Program-made: the position numbers and the translations under genes
The notes under the pieces: generated by a model
What the model saw: the letters and a program-made list of their open reading frames with translations, nothing else
Told to the model about the DNA's origin: nothing
Databases searched by the model: none
NCBI RefSeq assembly: GCF_041381155.1
Contig: NC_091144.1
Location: 29,878,980 to 29,942,979, forward strand
Origin: Argopecten irradians
Taxonomy: Eukaryota; Mollusca; Bivalvia; Pectinida; Pectinidae
Direction of reading: 5' to 3'
DNA: 64,000 bases
Shown here: piece after piece, positions 47,301 through 58,714 of the stretch
Layout: each line of letters starts with the position of its first letter
Numbering within the stretch: the first letter of the stretch is position 1

Positions 47301-48157
47301 ATTTAATTAAATGCTTCCGGTCATCTTGAATTTCAGATTGGCGGCCATTTTGAAAACTAAATAAGAATCGAATTGTTTTGTAACGAAAGCTACAAAAAAT
47401 AGATACTCACTGTATTTGCAGGTGTCTTATTTGCTTAAAGTCAGCTTAGGCAATCATTATATTATTATAATATACAGATATACATGTAGACACATGTTGT
47501 AAATTTGGCGGCCATCTTGGAATGCAAAGTGACGGTCTTTCTACATGAAGTTTAACACTACCAGAATGATCCTAAATATCTATGATAATAAGTACCAATA
47601 ATATGGGTGTAGACGTTTAAAAATGTTGCTTTGATTTTTTGTTCGATAATTTACAGAGTGAAATTTGGAAACAAATTTAACTTTAACGGCCATCTTGGAT
47701 TTCAAAATGGTGGTCAAGTTGAAATTAAAATAAGAATCAAATTATTTATGTATCAAACACTACACAAATATAAGTACTCTCACTATACTTGCTAAAAGTC
47801 AGCTTATCTATTTAAATGCATTATATATAAAGATACAGCTCGCAAACTTGGCGGCCATCTTGAAATATAAAATGGCGGTCCTTCTACATGAAGTTTAACA
47901 CTACCAGAATGTTCCTAAGCGTCAATAATATGGGTGTAGAAATTTAAAGTTTGGGTTTAGCTGGTATAGATCGTGAGTTATGGGTCACAGAAGGCGTTGT
48001 TTGGCGGCCATTTTGAAAACCAATATGGCGGCCGCTAGGGGCCATGATTTTTCGGAGACCATTTTTTCCCTGAAATCTTATGTCCTGAAGAAGCCATATG
48101 CAAAGTTTCATGCTTTCTTCAAACATTGAACGATTTCCATGCTTAGCCGCTCCACTA
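44314..48157. mobile_element. 3.8 kb element with ~550-bp inverted ends
   Basis: ATGGAGCGGCTAAGG...ATCGTTCAAAGTTTGAA at the left is mirrored at the right (...CTTAGCCGCTCC), and similarity runs about 550 bp inward on each side through blocks such as GTGTTAAACTTCATGTAGAA and AATAAGAATCAAATT. The right arm carries an additional diverged 350-bp copy of its inner part (about 47,285-47,640). TATA, or TATAA, stands at both edges, a probable short target duplication. The arms are rich in CCAAGATGGCCG. The 2.4 kb between them contains only decayed coding tracts. The superfamily is unassigned. It split a B-box pseudogene. Confidence 0.7.
45980..46560 (-). pseudogene. Unidentified decayed coding tract inside the inverted-repeat element
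   Basis: The clearest piece reads, on the minus strand, LNTRLSFGIRLPKEASWMRW then CITTFMPGRQPHLRQFDVDS and IVNNQIKCQRNCFDVIPNDS, ending LHLRKDSK. Less clear pieces lie on both sides, including EDVPVEHSIKLMNDDPLMTP near 44,910. I do not recognise the family. It could be the remains of the element's own transposase or of a captured host gene. Several stops and shifts interrupt it. Confidence 0.35.
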
Positions 48158-48215
48158 TAACACTACTTCTTGAGTCTATGAAGACGTAGGTTGTTATATT
48201 TGTTGCTGCTGTTCC
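48156..48215 (-). pseudogene. Second part of the split B-box pseudogene
   Basis: Continues the B-box sequence interrupted at 44,313: AACACTACTTC...GAGTCTATGAAGACGTAGG aligns with the stretch of the intact gene that encodes PLHRQKDVVLYC. It is lost into a dispersed repeat shortly after. Confidence 0.5.
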
Positions 48216-48600
48216 TACTGCATGATCGTAAAAGGCAACTAAATGTAGGACCTAATTATTTCTCTACTTCTAAACCTTACCGACTTGTGGCCTTCGTTCA
48301 AACGCTCATTCCTTTGACGTAGGCTCTGGGTTTTGTCCTCTTGTCAAAACACACCATAGTCTATAAAAGTGGTAGTTTCTGCTCCTGCTCAGTGCTCAGC
48401 ATATTGGGAGTGAGACGACTTGTTTGCCCTTTGACAGTATAATGTGATCGGAACGGGGTGTGCTTGCTTGATGCCGTTGTGTAAGATACCGCTATAAAAA
48501 GGACAAAAGTTTCACTATATCACAACGAGGCCGTCCTTAAACGACACTTGCTGTTGAATCTATTATACCAAACCAAATTGCTTTACGTCCTATTAACACT
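48216..48600 (+). repeat. Dispersed mollusc-type repeat (GTAAAAGGCAACTAAAT family)
   Basis: Blocks ATCGTAAAAGGCAACTAAAT, CTCTTGTCAAAACACACC, GTGGTAGTTTCTGCTCCTGC and AGTATAATGTGATCGG occur in this order. From memory they match a repeat that is common in gastropod and bivalve genomes. A short decayed relative (TAGTCTATTAAATGGTGGTA...CTTCTCAGCTGCC) is at about 52,640-52,682. It is noncoding. Confidence 0.5.
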
Positions 48601-49793
48601 ATATATAGTTATACTGCAATGTCGGGAGAAAATAACACACACAAACTCCCATGGTAGCGTTGATTAATTTAATATATGCAATATCTATATATTTACACTT
48701 GCTAGGCTTGTTCACTATATGCAAATACTAGCCGAATTTGTTTACCATAACTGCATGGTAACATTGAAATTTGAACTTGCGTATGAAAATGTTCTTTGCA
48801 ACGTAAAGGGTTACTTTTTTAAAAGAAACATGGCTTTGTTTTTTATCATTTTGACGCAACATTACGTGTATATTGTTGTTTTTCATAGAATTACGGAAAA
48901 AAATAAACAATATATACATGTTTTATGTTTATATATGATACAAACATTTTTTTTAAATTAAAAATTGTATAAAGAAACCGGAAAAAATATCCAGACCGGG
49001 GCGACGTGTAGTGCTGTCATTTTTGTTAAAATGATAGATGTCAAATGTAAACATTACCTCTGTCTCTGTGTTCGTCCTACGATCGAGTCTTTGGAATGGA
49101 CGGGCGTGAGACCTTCTGACAGAGGTCAGTTTTAAACATATCCTCTTGTCTTTGTTTTTTGAGAATTTAATTATGTGTATTATAAAACATGCACCGCTAG
49201 TAATTCACGTGATGACAGTTACGCGTCACCACAAATACATTGTATCCATCGAACACAAGTGAAATTGTTCAATCTATCGATGGCGATGGATCTAAGCGTA
49301 GATTATATAATCACATGGCTCCCAAGGATGTAATATCGTCAAGTCAGACGACAATCCCAAACACATTGAGCTACTTGAACACCGATGTTTTGACTACTTC
49401 GGTAAACTCCAGTGTGTAAGCGTGCGTCAGCTTCGCCTCGCTGCACAATAAAGGTCACCGAGTTCACACATGTGGCCGAGTACAAATTATTTATGTCATT
49501 ACGCCATATATTAACTGTAGCAAAATTGAATATATATTTAAAGTTCTGATCTGATTACATAAAATTATCTCTGAAATTTACTTTGTTTGTCATGTTTATT
49601 TTACAATAAAATATTGAACTTTCTTGTCGTCGCGGATGAATAATTCTACGTAACGTGAAAAGTCATCATTCGCTGTTCAATTGAGTAAGCTCCTCCCACT
49701 TTTGACCGACTTTTTATTGAATTATTACGTCACTTTCAAATGGCGATTTTAATGCATAAAATATAAATAAAAAAGTCGTGTGAGTGTAAATAT
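48601..49793. other. No supported gene
   Basis: Open frames near 48,719-48,961 are AT-rich and without motifs. A short ATG frame at 49,031 ends after 34 codons. Nothing supported. Confidence 0.45.
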
Positions 49794-49933
49794 AGGGGTT
49801 GGATTTCGTTTTTATGTTAACCATGCGTGTATGGTGCAATTCCATTAAGAATATATTCAATATGGGGCGCTATTCTTAGAGGAATTGCTCCATACAAGCA
49901 TGGTTAACATAAAAACGAAATCCATTCCCTACA
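49794..49933. repeat. 140-bp palindromic foldback sequence
   Basis: GGATTTCGTTTTTATGTTAA CCATG on the left is mirrored by CATGG TTAACATAAAAACGAAATCC on the right, with further pairing inward (CAATTCC...GGAATTG; AAGAATA...TATTCTT). It could fold into one long hairpin with a small loop. It is noncoding and resembles a MITE. It lies upstream in sequence of the 3' end of the minus-strand B-box gene. Confidence 0.75.
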
Positions 49934-50555
49934 TGAAAAGTAATTCTTACAGGTAACACATCTTTCCCGAATATAAACGCATAACTATTGAGTACCACGT
50001 CAACGGGGATAACCTGTCTTACCTCTACACAGCACTAACACTGTCCGTCGTGCTCCACTGAACGCGTACACACGTCACAACTAAGGGATACTGAGTCACG
50101 AGCATTACATTGTACAATACTACCATATATTCAAAACAGCAAAGTCTCTGAATGTCAATAAACATCTATACAAACTGTCTATTCATTTTTAATGTTTTAA
50201 TGCATTATTTCAATTTGACATATGACACTAAAATAAAAATAAAAATTGAACTATTAACTTGAATTGCTTCTTTCAGCTTTTATTTCTTTGTTCTTGGTGT
50301 TAATACTCTAGCTCCGATAAGTTTCAATATTCAAACAAATATGTATTGTTTGTCTTTGTCAATCAAGCTGGAAAAACACTATTTTGAAAACGTAGAAAAC
50401 ATTTTAAAAGATTTAGTCTCAAGTAACTGCTGTGAATGCATTAATACAATGATAACATTATTTACTACATTTTTGTTTTATTTTAAGAAAACATTTACTC
50501 TGTGTACCTTTATATCCTTTGCCATGAACATTTCAATTGTGTTTTCTGAGTACAC
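49934..50555. other. Probable 3' flank of the next B-box gene
   Basis: On the minus strand an AATAAA (plus TTTATT, 50,279-50,284) lies about 270 bp beyond the stop codon and could serve as the polyadenylation signal. An AT-rich plus-strand frame (50,341-50,667) overlaps it and is not credible. Confidence 0.4.
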
Positions 50556-52040
50556 TTACGTTCTGAAATACGGATACTTAACAGTCTTAATATCCGACTT
50601 CTTTCCCCGAAAAAGCATTCTTTTCTTTTCTGCAACTGCAGAAATCCACAAAACATCGTCTGACTGAAGTCCGATCGTTGTTATTCTTTTTTTCTCTGTG
50701 TGTATAGTTCTTACGTATTGTCCTGTCCCAGTGACCAACTGTACAGCGTTGTTGGACGTTGAAACTACAAGATTCCCTCTGCTGTCATAAACTGCACTGC
50801 AAGGAAAGTCAGTTCCTGTTCCGTTGTAGATAAACTTGAATCTGAGTTCCTGGTCATATAAAATGATATTCCCAAACCAGGCATCGTCATCAGAGTTGTA
50901 TCTTCGTAGAACTGCATAGTTATCTATGACGGGACACTGTGAAATAGATCCGGATTCTACATATTCGATTCCCTGTTGATCTATGTTTACAAAGGTTGAG
51001 ACAACTTTTTGTCCTTCCGTTGTGTAAATTGTTATTTCATTGTGTGAGCCGACCACCACATGTTCACTCTTTGAGATGCAGATGCACAACGGCGACGAAT
51101 CAGTTGTAAAGCGTCTTACCGGATACTTGGTTCCTGCAAGGACTTCGTAAATAGATGTATCGTCTTCACAGGAAAACCAGACACAGTTTGTCTTTGGTGA
51201 TAGGGTACAGCAGCTTATGGCACTTGTGTGTTTTATTTTCTGCTGGATTCGTCCTTTGAAATCTACCAATTGCATCTCATTGGATGAGGAATTGCTCAGC
51301 CACATCCCAGATGGCGATGGGCAGATTGACGTAACTTCAGATTTATGCTGGAAGTGCAGTTGTACCTGCGACTGGCTTGTTGTGGTAGACAATTGACCCA
51401 ATATCAGTTTCAGCTGATCTATAACTAATTCACGGGGACGAAATTCCACATCATACAATACTGGATCTGTCGGAAGTTTGGGGACGAAATCAGAAACGCA
51501 AGACGCTTCATCATATACTTGGACGAATGAACCCGATTGTAACACATGTTTAACTGTTTCCAGCTTGTCTGAAAGAATTTTGAATCTTTGTTCCAGCTCT
51601 TCCTTATACTTCAGCAGCAATTTCTTATTTTGATCTCGAAACTTGCCACTTTCACTCAAAAACTCCTGAATAATAATGTCGACTATGTTTTTACAATCTG
51701 CTCCTTGTTGCTTGATATGTTTGTCAATATCCTCAAAGTCTGATTCATTTTGAGTCAACATATTTTCCACTGATCTTAACTCCGTCTTTAGGCGAACCAG
51801 AATATTATTTTCCGTGCTGGTTATGCAGTCACTAAGAACAGCTTTCTTCTGTATTGTTATATCCAACAGTTCAACCAAACTGTGACCATGGTGATCTGTA
51901 ATACTGCATGTAATGCATATCAGACAGTCACACTCCGAACAATACAAAACTACATCCTTTTGTTTATGGATAAAACACTTAGCGTTCCCCTTTTCTCTGA
52001 CGGGCATCTGGCCCTTTTGGAAGGCTACGTCTGAGGCCAT
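50556..52040 (-). CDS. RING-less B-box, coiled-coil, beta-propeller protein (TRIM-like), 494 aa
   Basis: A single frame. I chose the start at MASDVAFQ because all full-length members here share an in-frame YKMAS, with AAAATGG context. The B-box 2 finger spans residues 22-53 (C22, H25, C34, C37, C42, C45, H50/H51, H53). The coiled coil runs from about 55 to 175 and ends VKHVLQSGSFVQVYDE. From about 235 to the end are repeated strand patterns such as GMWLSNSSSNEMQLVDFKG, NCVWFSCEDDTSIYEVL, VYDSRGNLVVSTSNN and VLWISAVAE, typical of the NHL-like propeller of TRIM2/3/71-type proteins. With no RING, it may bind partners or nucleic acid through the propeller rather than act alone as an E3 ligase; that is inference. 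It is divergently arranged with the pseudogene at 54,062. The frame is intact, so it may be functional. Confidence 0.88.
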   Translation of the reverse strand: MASDVAFQKGQMPVREKGNAKCFIHKQKDVVLYCSECDCLICITCSITDHHGHSLVELLDITIQKKAVLSDCITSTENNILVRLKTELRSVENMLTQNESDFEDIDKHIKQQGADCKNIVDIIIQEFLSESGKFRDQNKKLLLKYKEELEQRFKILSDKLETVKHVLQSGSFVQVYDEASCVSDFVPKLPTDPVLYDVEFRPRELVIDQLKLILGQLSTTTSQSQVQLHFQHKSEVTSICPSPSGMWLSNSSSNEMQLVDFKGRIQQKIKHTSAISCCTLSPKTNCVWFSCEDDTSIYEVLAGTKYPVRRFTTDSSPLCICISKSEHVVVGSHNEITIYTTEGQKVVSTFVNIDQQGIEYVESGSISQCPVIDNYAVLRRYNSDDDAWFGNIILYDQELRFKFIYNGTGTDFPCSAVYDSRGNLVVSTSNNAVQLVTGTGQYVRTIHTEKKRITTIGLQSDDVLWISAVAEKKRMLFRGKKSDIKTVKYPYFRT

Positions 52041-54061
52041 TTTGTATGTACGATACACTAGGTCTGTAAATGTAAAACTGCTATTAAGACATGACTCCGA
52101 CTTCTAAGCTAAAACTCATGGATGAATTCATTCGGCTGATTGTAAACACTATTATTATCCGACGACGAATGCATGTACACCTATACATTGCAAAATCTTT
52201 TCATATCTACTGGCGTAATAATTGAATTGAATAACGTTCTGAGCACATCCCCGAATACGGGTCAACACTACAATAAGTTGTCTCTGACGATAGCTCTACC
52301 TGTGTATACTATCACATGATCTCGAGACAGAAGTAGATAATAGACAATAATAAATTTTAAATACCTCATTAATCAGATCAACTACTATGGATTACGTCTA
52401 CAACCTTGCATTGCTATCTAGATGAACTACGATGTTTTAAAACCGTAATACATTATAACCTTACCATCTAACTACACTTTTGTGAAAACAAATATATCAC
52501 ATTGCACTGATTGTTGTTTTGTAAAGTTGTTATGATCAAAGTTATTCATACAACGACAAGATATGCATTAGGATTCGATCATATTCTCGTTGGACAACTA
52601 TGAAAAAGACATTGAGTTCTTTATCTTGGCTAAGACACACTGTAGTCTATTAAATGGTGGTACAGTACTTCTTCTCAGCTGCCAGTAAAAAGAAATTATG
52701 ACGAGTGTTTTGCCAGTTGTCAGTTGGTGTAAGTCCAGTTGGAGTGTGCAGTTCGGTATCATTGTCAATATGTTTCAGTAAGAAAGTATTATAAACTGTT
52801 AAAAGTGATTCCGCTATCACAAGGAGACACAAAACGGGCAAAACTTATTGAATTTGAAAACGTGTTCTTAGATAATCAGGCGTTAAATTGTATCTACAAA
52901 TAAAAAACAAATTTTGGGGTTTGGGGCTGCCACTGTCTTTTATATCAAGAAGCAGAAAAGTAGACGCCATCATTTGACGTGCTTTTGTGACCCTCGAAAG
53001 TGGTATAGGCCTTTTGCCGCGGATGATATGCACTTCCTCGAGTTGATAAATCACCGAATCCAACTGAAAACAGGTCGATATTTGTATAATATCAACCTAT
53101 AACGGCCAATATACCCTTCCGAGCATTGTTACCTCCCGTAATGGGATGGTGTTATTCATTCATTTATTTATACATAATTACTATTTTTATTCACTTAATA
53201 CTGCTACTAAAACATGTCATATATGTGTAGTATTTTTGAGGCTACACTACTATAAACAAATGTGTCCATCTTTACTAGAGTATTTGTAAACAAAAACCCC
53301 TAATTAACAAACGGAAATACTAAAAACTATTTATTATTATATTTATCATGACATGTTCTCCTAAATGCATTACTACATATATTTTTTTAATTTAAGTGCA
53401 GTATTAATTGCTAAAACTGATCATTGTCTAATATAGACCCCTGTTTATTCCGGCATGACTGTAAGGCATTTGTCTTCTTTATTTATCGTAATTAAAACCT
53501 GTACAATACGGAAATCTGGTTAAAGCTACCGGCCAAAATACTGGTCGCGGTTAAATCCGATTTAGAGCAGTCATACTGTGTCCCTTTACACAATTTGAAC
53601 CACAAATGACTTTTATGTAACTGTTTACATCGAGTATGTTGACTAATATATAAATGCCAGGGACAGCTTGGTACCAACTGACATGCCTTGTAAAAAGTAT
53701 CCACGTGCACAAATTCATGTATAGTTCTATAAATCATATTCAAGTGAAAATGCTATTTACTAAAAGCCCATAAAATTTGCAACAAAGTTAAATAGATTCA
53801 ACATAAATCAGCGTTAAATACAATCATCATTTTATATGTCTTATCGGCTTCTTGACTAGGGCCATTTGAGTCGTTCAAGATAGACAATAAAATGATATTG
53901 GATTTTAGGGCCTGTAATAATATATATATAACAAGGAAGTAATACAAGATTCAGAATGGGTTTTTTGTTTTTTTGTTTTTGTATTTGGCCATGCGGGGCG
54001 GGCAGAGATTACATTCAAGAACTAGATCTGAGGTACAACATGTTGATATTTGACATATAAA
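52041..54061. other. Intergenic region between divergent B-box genes
   Basis: It should hold the promoters of both genes. No clear TATA box is placed. A decayed dispersed repeat is at about 52,600-52,682. The 72-codon minus-strand frame at 52,845-53,063 has some coding character but no motif. A T-run interrupted by G (53,960-53,983) resembles a retroelement tail. Confidence 0.45.
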
Positions 54062-56080
54062 ATGGCATCAAGCAAACCAATAGGAACAGCAGACGGTCAG
54101 TGTTCCGTCAGGAAAAAGGGCGACTCAAGATGTTCCCTTCATAAATCTAAGGAGTTACTGCTATACTGTTCAGACTGTGATGAACTTATTTGTATTGTAT
54201 GCAGCATTTCCACCCACGAAGGACATAGTCAAATGGAATTGACTGACATATTACAGAATAGGAAATCAGAACTTGAAAGTTTCATCAGTGACACAGAAAA
54301 TATGACATTTTATCAAATCAAGGAGGAACTTCAGTCAGTTGAAATCATGTTGAAATCAAGACATCACACGAATGATTATTTGTTGAAGTATAGAAAGGAA
54401 TTGCAGGAAAGGTACGACAATACTACCGTACAGGTAATTGAATGTAAGCAAGTATTACTATCGGGTACCCCAGTACAGGTGTATGATGAAGTTTCATCTT
54501 TACATAAAAAGGTCCGTGAACCACCACCAGATAAGGTTTGTGAACCCTCACCAGATGAGGTCCGTGAATCATCACCAGAGAAGGTTTGTGAACCACTACC
54601 AGAGAAGGTTTGTGAACCCTCACCAGATAAGGTTCGTGAATAATCACCAAAAAAGGTTTGTGAACCACTACCAGAGAAGGTTTGTGAACCATCACCAGAG
54701 AAGGTTTGTGAACCACCACCAGAGAAGGTTTGTGAACCACCACCAGAGAAGGTTTGTGAACCACCACCAGAGAAGGTTTGTGAACTACCACCAGAGAAGG
54801 TTTGTGAACCACTACCAGAGAAGGTTTGTGAACCATCACCAGAGAAGGTTTGTGAACCCCCACCAAAGAAGGTTTGTGAACCACTACCAGAGAAGGTTTG
54901 TGAACCATCACCAGAGAAGGTTTGTGAACCACCACCAGAGAAGGTTTGTGAACCACTACCAGAGAAGGTTTGTGAACCATCACCAGAGAAGGTTTGTGAA
55001 CCACCACCAGAGAAGGTTTGTGAACCACTACCAGAGACGGTTTGTGAACCACTACCAGCGGAGGTTATATATGTTCGTGAACCATCACCAGACAAGGTTT
55101 CTGAACTTGTACAAGAGGAGGTCCGTGAACGACCACCAGAGGAAGTCCGTGAACCACCGCCAGGGAAGAAATATGAATCGCCGCAATCGATATTTAAGAG
55201 ACCTTCTATTCAGACGTCAGGCGGATCAACTCCAAAAGACCACATTCTTGGCGAGCCTACTGTACAGGTACGGTTTCAGACTCAAAATCCCTGTAGTGTA
55301 ATAATTCCGGTGTCATCAGGTGTTTGGACCGGCGATTGTGACTCAAGAGAAATAACTCTAGTTGACTTCCGGGGTCATAGGAAGCAACACATCAAACACA
55401 AAAACCGCATACAATGTATGGCCATATCACCAACCACGAGCAATGTTTGGTTTGCCTGTTTTAAGGATTCCGCAATTTATGAAAAGATATCGGGATTGAT
55501 CACCCCAGTCAGCCGCTTTGAATCCGAGTCATCAAATTTAAGCCTCTGCATGACACTGGATTAACAGGTCGTGGTAGGTTCACTTTACAATTTAACAAAA
55601 TATTCAACAGATGGTCAAAATGTGGCCACTACACATTTCAGCAAGGAGTTGAAAAACTTACATGGTCTTGTGCCAAGATCAATATCACAGTGTCCAAAAT
55701 CAAAAGACTTTGCAGTTTCGTTAACATGCAAGCTAGAAGATAGTGATTCCCGGCAAGGAAAGCTTGCAGTGTATGACCAAAACCTCTGCTTTAAGTTTTC
55801 ATACAACGGAGAGAATGAGAATATCCCTTTGAAGGCGGTATATGATAACAGAGGAAGTTTGGTAGTTATTGTCGAGTTTCTCGGCGTATCTACCGTACAA
55901 GTGTTGACGTCTACAGGTCAGTTGATGAAGACAATACACATAGAGAAAACGGATCAAATAACGGATATAGGGACTCGGGATGGTCTCTTGTGGATTTCCG
56001 TGATTTCGGGAAGGAGCCGACGGTTTAGAGGAAACAAAAATTTTTCAATCAAAGTCACCCAATACTACAAGGCATGGTAG
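54062..56080 (+). pseudogene. B-box/propeller gene with an expanded 8-residue repeat and two in-frame stops
   Basis: The start MASSKPIGTADGQ aligns with its relatives. The B-box occupies residues 24-55 (C24, H27, C36, C39, C44, C47, H52, H55). The coil lacks the ~50-residue middle segment, as in the gene at 32,862. Codons 150-368 are about 27 copies of KVCEP(P/S/L)PE. The propeller follows from about codon 415 (SSGVWTGDCDSREITLVDFRG) to the end (FSIKVTQYYKAW). The whole length stays in one frame. Two TAA codons interrupt it: at 54,641 in repeat unit 6, one base from the TCA seen in unit 3, and at 55,562, where relatives have a sense codon. The rest is well preserved, so inactivation looks recent. 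The first 193 codons could still make a B-box plus coil protein. Confidence 0.8.
54509..55165 (+). repeat. 24-bp coding minisatellite, about 27 units
   Basis: The unit is AAGGTTTGTGAACCACCACC AGAG with variants (CCATCA, CCACTA, CCCTCA; GTCCGT for GTTTGT at both edges). It spans 657 bp, which is 27 x 24 plus a 9-bp irregularity near 55,065. Edge units are more diverged and inner units nearly identical, as expected for slippage or unequal exchange. Because the period is a multiple of three, antisense frames of 200 or more codons are also open; they are shadows. A higher-order pattern of 72 bp (PPPE, PLPE, PSPE) is visible in the right half. Confidence 0.88.
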
Positions 56081-56124
56081 AATGTAAAGAACAGAATGGA
56101 ACGAAATTACTGAATAAACGATAC

Positions 56125-56240
56125 AGGGACTCGGGCGGAGTTTCCATGTTTTCGGGAACGAGATGATGGCTTGTAAGGAAAATAACTTTTAAACTTCTAT
56201 CAAAGTCATCCAATACTAGAAAACTTGGTAGAATTTTTGT
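56125..56240 (+). pseudogene. Decayed duplicate of the 3' end of the B-box pseudogene
   Basis: Blocks GGGACTCGGG(C/A), TTTCCATGTTTTCGGGAA, TATCAAAGTCATCCAATACTA and CTTGGTAGAAT repeat 55,970-56,083 of the gene just upstream (GGGACTCGGGATGG, TTTCCGTGATTTCGGGAA, AATCAAAGTCACCCAATACTA, CATGGTAGAAT). It therefore includes the old stop codon region. It is either a local tandem duplication or the last trace of another paralogue. Confidence 0.65.
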
Positions 56241-56623
56241 TATTGAATGGTGTAACATTCTGTTCAATTCGGAAGATACTCAAGAACTGGGAAGACCTTA
56301 TAAGAGAGCATGATGTGATTCGTACTTATCACTTCTCTGAGGATGATAGCAAATATGCTTATGAGATCTCTTCCGTTTCACCCATTTTCCTGAGTAAATG
56401 GTATGTTCTCTAATGTAAGGAAATTACTTGGTGAGTTATTTACTGTAAACCAACTTGCAACAGTGTATTTTGCGGGACTTAAATTTTGAGGACTTTTCAT
56501 CGCGATTTAAGTTCAAAGTTCAGAATAATATGGTTCTACTTTAGCTGTGCTCAGAGCAACTTCATGAAATCTCATCTACGCGAACATAAGTGGGCTTACA
56601 GTTTGCGAATAGAGATACTACTA
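56241..56623. other. No supported feature
   Basis: Short AT-rich stretch. The 62-codon frame at 56,225-56,413 overlaps the decayed duplicate and has no motif. Confidence 0.45.
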
Positions 56624-56828
56624 CAGTGGAATCCAATTAAATATGGAAGTCCTTGGGGAAAGGGAAATCTATTCAAATTATCCAGTTTTCAACATAACCA
56701 ATGAGAAACACTATGGATATGTGGGAGCAAGGTTTATAATTCCTTTTAAAAGCAGTTATCTAATATAACCTATTTCGAATTAAGCAGAATTGCGATATAA
56801 CCTATTTCAAATTAGGTGGGTTCTACTG
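56624..56828. mobile_element. MITE with pogo-like ends
   Basis: CAGTGGAATCCAATTAA at the left and TTAGGTGGGTTCTACTG at the right form imperfect inverted ends (CAGT(G/A)GAA(T/C)CC), flanked by TA on both sides (56,622-56,623 and 56,829-56,830). AATATAACCTATTTCGAATT and a close copy occur in the right half. The ends and TA target fit pogo-type non-autonomous elements of the Tc1/mariner superfamily. It is noncoding. Confidence 0.65.
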
Positions 56829-56830
56829 TA

Positions 56831-58714
56831 TACACACATACATGTTTAGTGTTAGTTCGAGTTTAAATACTTGTCGTTAGGTACATTGACATTTAGTCTT
56901 GATTCATTTATCATCTATTCCTTTCAATCAATGCTATGAACCTTTTGTTCAATTTTATGTATTCTTACCTTATTTGGGGTTGCGTTGGGGATGTGTTTGT
57001 TCGACGAGGGTTTAATGTATTACCTAGTATTGGTAGACGTCTGATGGTGTTGTCAAGCGTGTGTCTTAAGCATCTTGTACAATCGCAAAAACACATCATA
57101 CGCTTAAACTATTCTGATTTGCCAAATGCACCGTTTGAACAATTTTGCTTGGTGCTATCATAAACAGGTTAGTTTAAGTTTTGTAAATATATGACATGTA
57201 CATACTATCTATATTTTTAAAAGAAGTAAAGTAAGCATTTAAGCAGATTCATTATCGTACAGCTTAACGTGTTTTGATTCATAAATATTCCTTGTAGGGT
57301 AGTGGTAGACTGGACACCAGACCCTAAGTTAACATTATCAAGCCATTTTGCAGTGAAGTGTTTGATATTCTAGAGAGAGGTGACTAATCTATTTATAGCA
57401 TATAGTTTTACCTATTTCTGACAATAGCCATAATAAGAACATCCTGTGTGTATATAATAACCATGACAATGTTATATTATAGGGAAATTCTGAGCGTGTG
57501 GTCATTTTTTAGGTACTTTAGTTGTTTATGTGCGTTCCTTTCAACAGAAGTATTTATGAATATGGTTCGTAGATGATAGATTTATGTAGTCATTATGCTG
57601 AAAATAATTGATTATAGATTTTGTAATATTTTCTCATTCATGACCATCTCTGAGTATACTCTCAACAAAATATTGCTTGTGTTGTTTCCTTTTATTTAAA
57701 AAATCGTTTCGTGTTTCTCATGGTTCGCCTCGTACTAAAACGTATATATCCACATATGGCTTTGCACATTGTGCACACAACGGTTTTAATTTACTCATCA
57801 AAGCCAGGGGACAATGTAATGTCGACATTAACAATATATGTTTGTCTGAGAGAACTATCTTATTTTTAGTAAACAGAAACTTAGCTAGTAGTTAAAGTGC
57901 ATAATAGCAATCGCTTTACTGTATGACAGGTGATGTGTGGATAGGTTAGATATTGTGTTTGCTTTTGTTTCACCTGTTTTGTATGTTTGTATATATGTCT
58001 AAACTGAAAAGCCCTAAGCAATAAAGAACTAGAACTTGTCTGACATGTTTTCACTACTGCATACTTTAAGGTAGCTTTGCGTGTATACTATATATATAGT
58101 ATCTTCTTAAGTGAGTGTTCATGTTATGAAATGAGTCTGATTAGATTGTTTTGTTTATTATAATCATTGCAAGTTTTGACTAGCAAAAATTTAGATCGGG
58201 ATGGGTTTTATAAAATCTCTTTAAAATACTTTTCATCACTTTACTACAACAGCCTATATTTGACGAAGAATATCAATGTCAAAATGTGTAGCGGAAATCC
58301 AGTAGAGGCCGCGATTTTATCACGACGTCCTCGACTTATGACGTCACGTCATTGCTACAAATATTGCATGGATTAATGTGCTCTAGTTTATAATATTTAA
58401 TCCGAGTTATATTGCATATTGCATATTGCACGAAACCGATAATAGTGATATACATTTAAGCAAACAATTTATAGGGCTAAGGGACTGGATATCAGGCGAA
58501 TTATGGATAAATCTTTTATATATCCCGTTCGGTAACCTGGCTACGATACAGGGTATATCATTCATTTTGAGACAAATTGTTTATCAGACTTTGTAGATTT
58601 TACACCTGTTTCTTTCTTAAAAAAGAGCTGTATATGACATAAGTAGATATAAATAAATAGAAACTTTATTTATTTTACATCGATTGAGAAACAAATTATA
58701 CAACTTATATAAAT
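56831..58714. other. No supported gene
   Basis: Open frames at 56,936-57,163 and 57,677-57,895 lack motifs. The stretch 58,300-58,345 (GAGGCCGCGATTTTATC, GTCCTCGACTTATGACGTCACG) resembles 28,905-28,960, so a dispersed repeat fragment is present in both places. Confidence 0.45.

Noticed and set aside
52845-53063. 72-codon minus-strand frame
   Set aside because: The plus strand is equally open in the same place, and no motif or splice site supports either.
54376-55095. Antisense proteins of 209-239 codons (GSQTFSG or VHKPSLV repeats)
   Set aside because: They are shadows of the 24-bp coding minisatellite on the plus strand.
54423-55301. 287-codon plus-strand frame with RRFVNHHQ units
   Set aside because: It is another phase of the same minisatellite. 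The gene frame is fixed by the B-box and propeller on either side.
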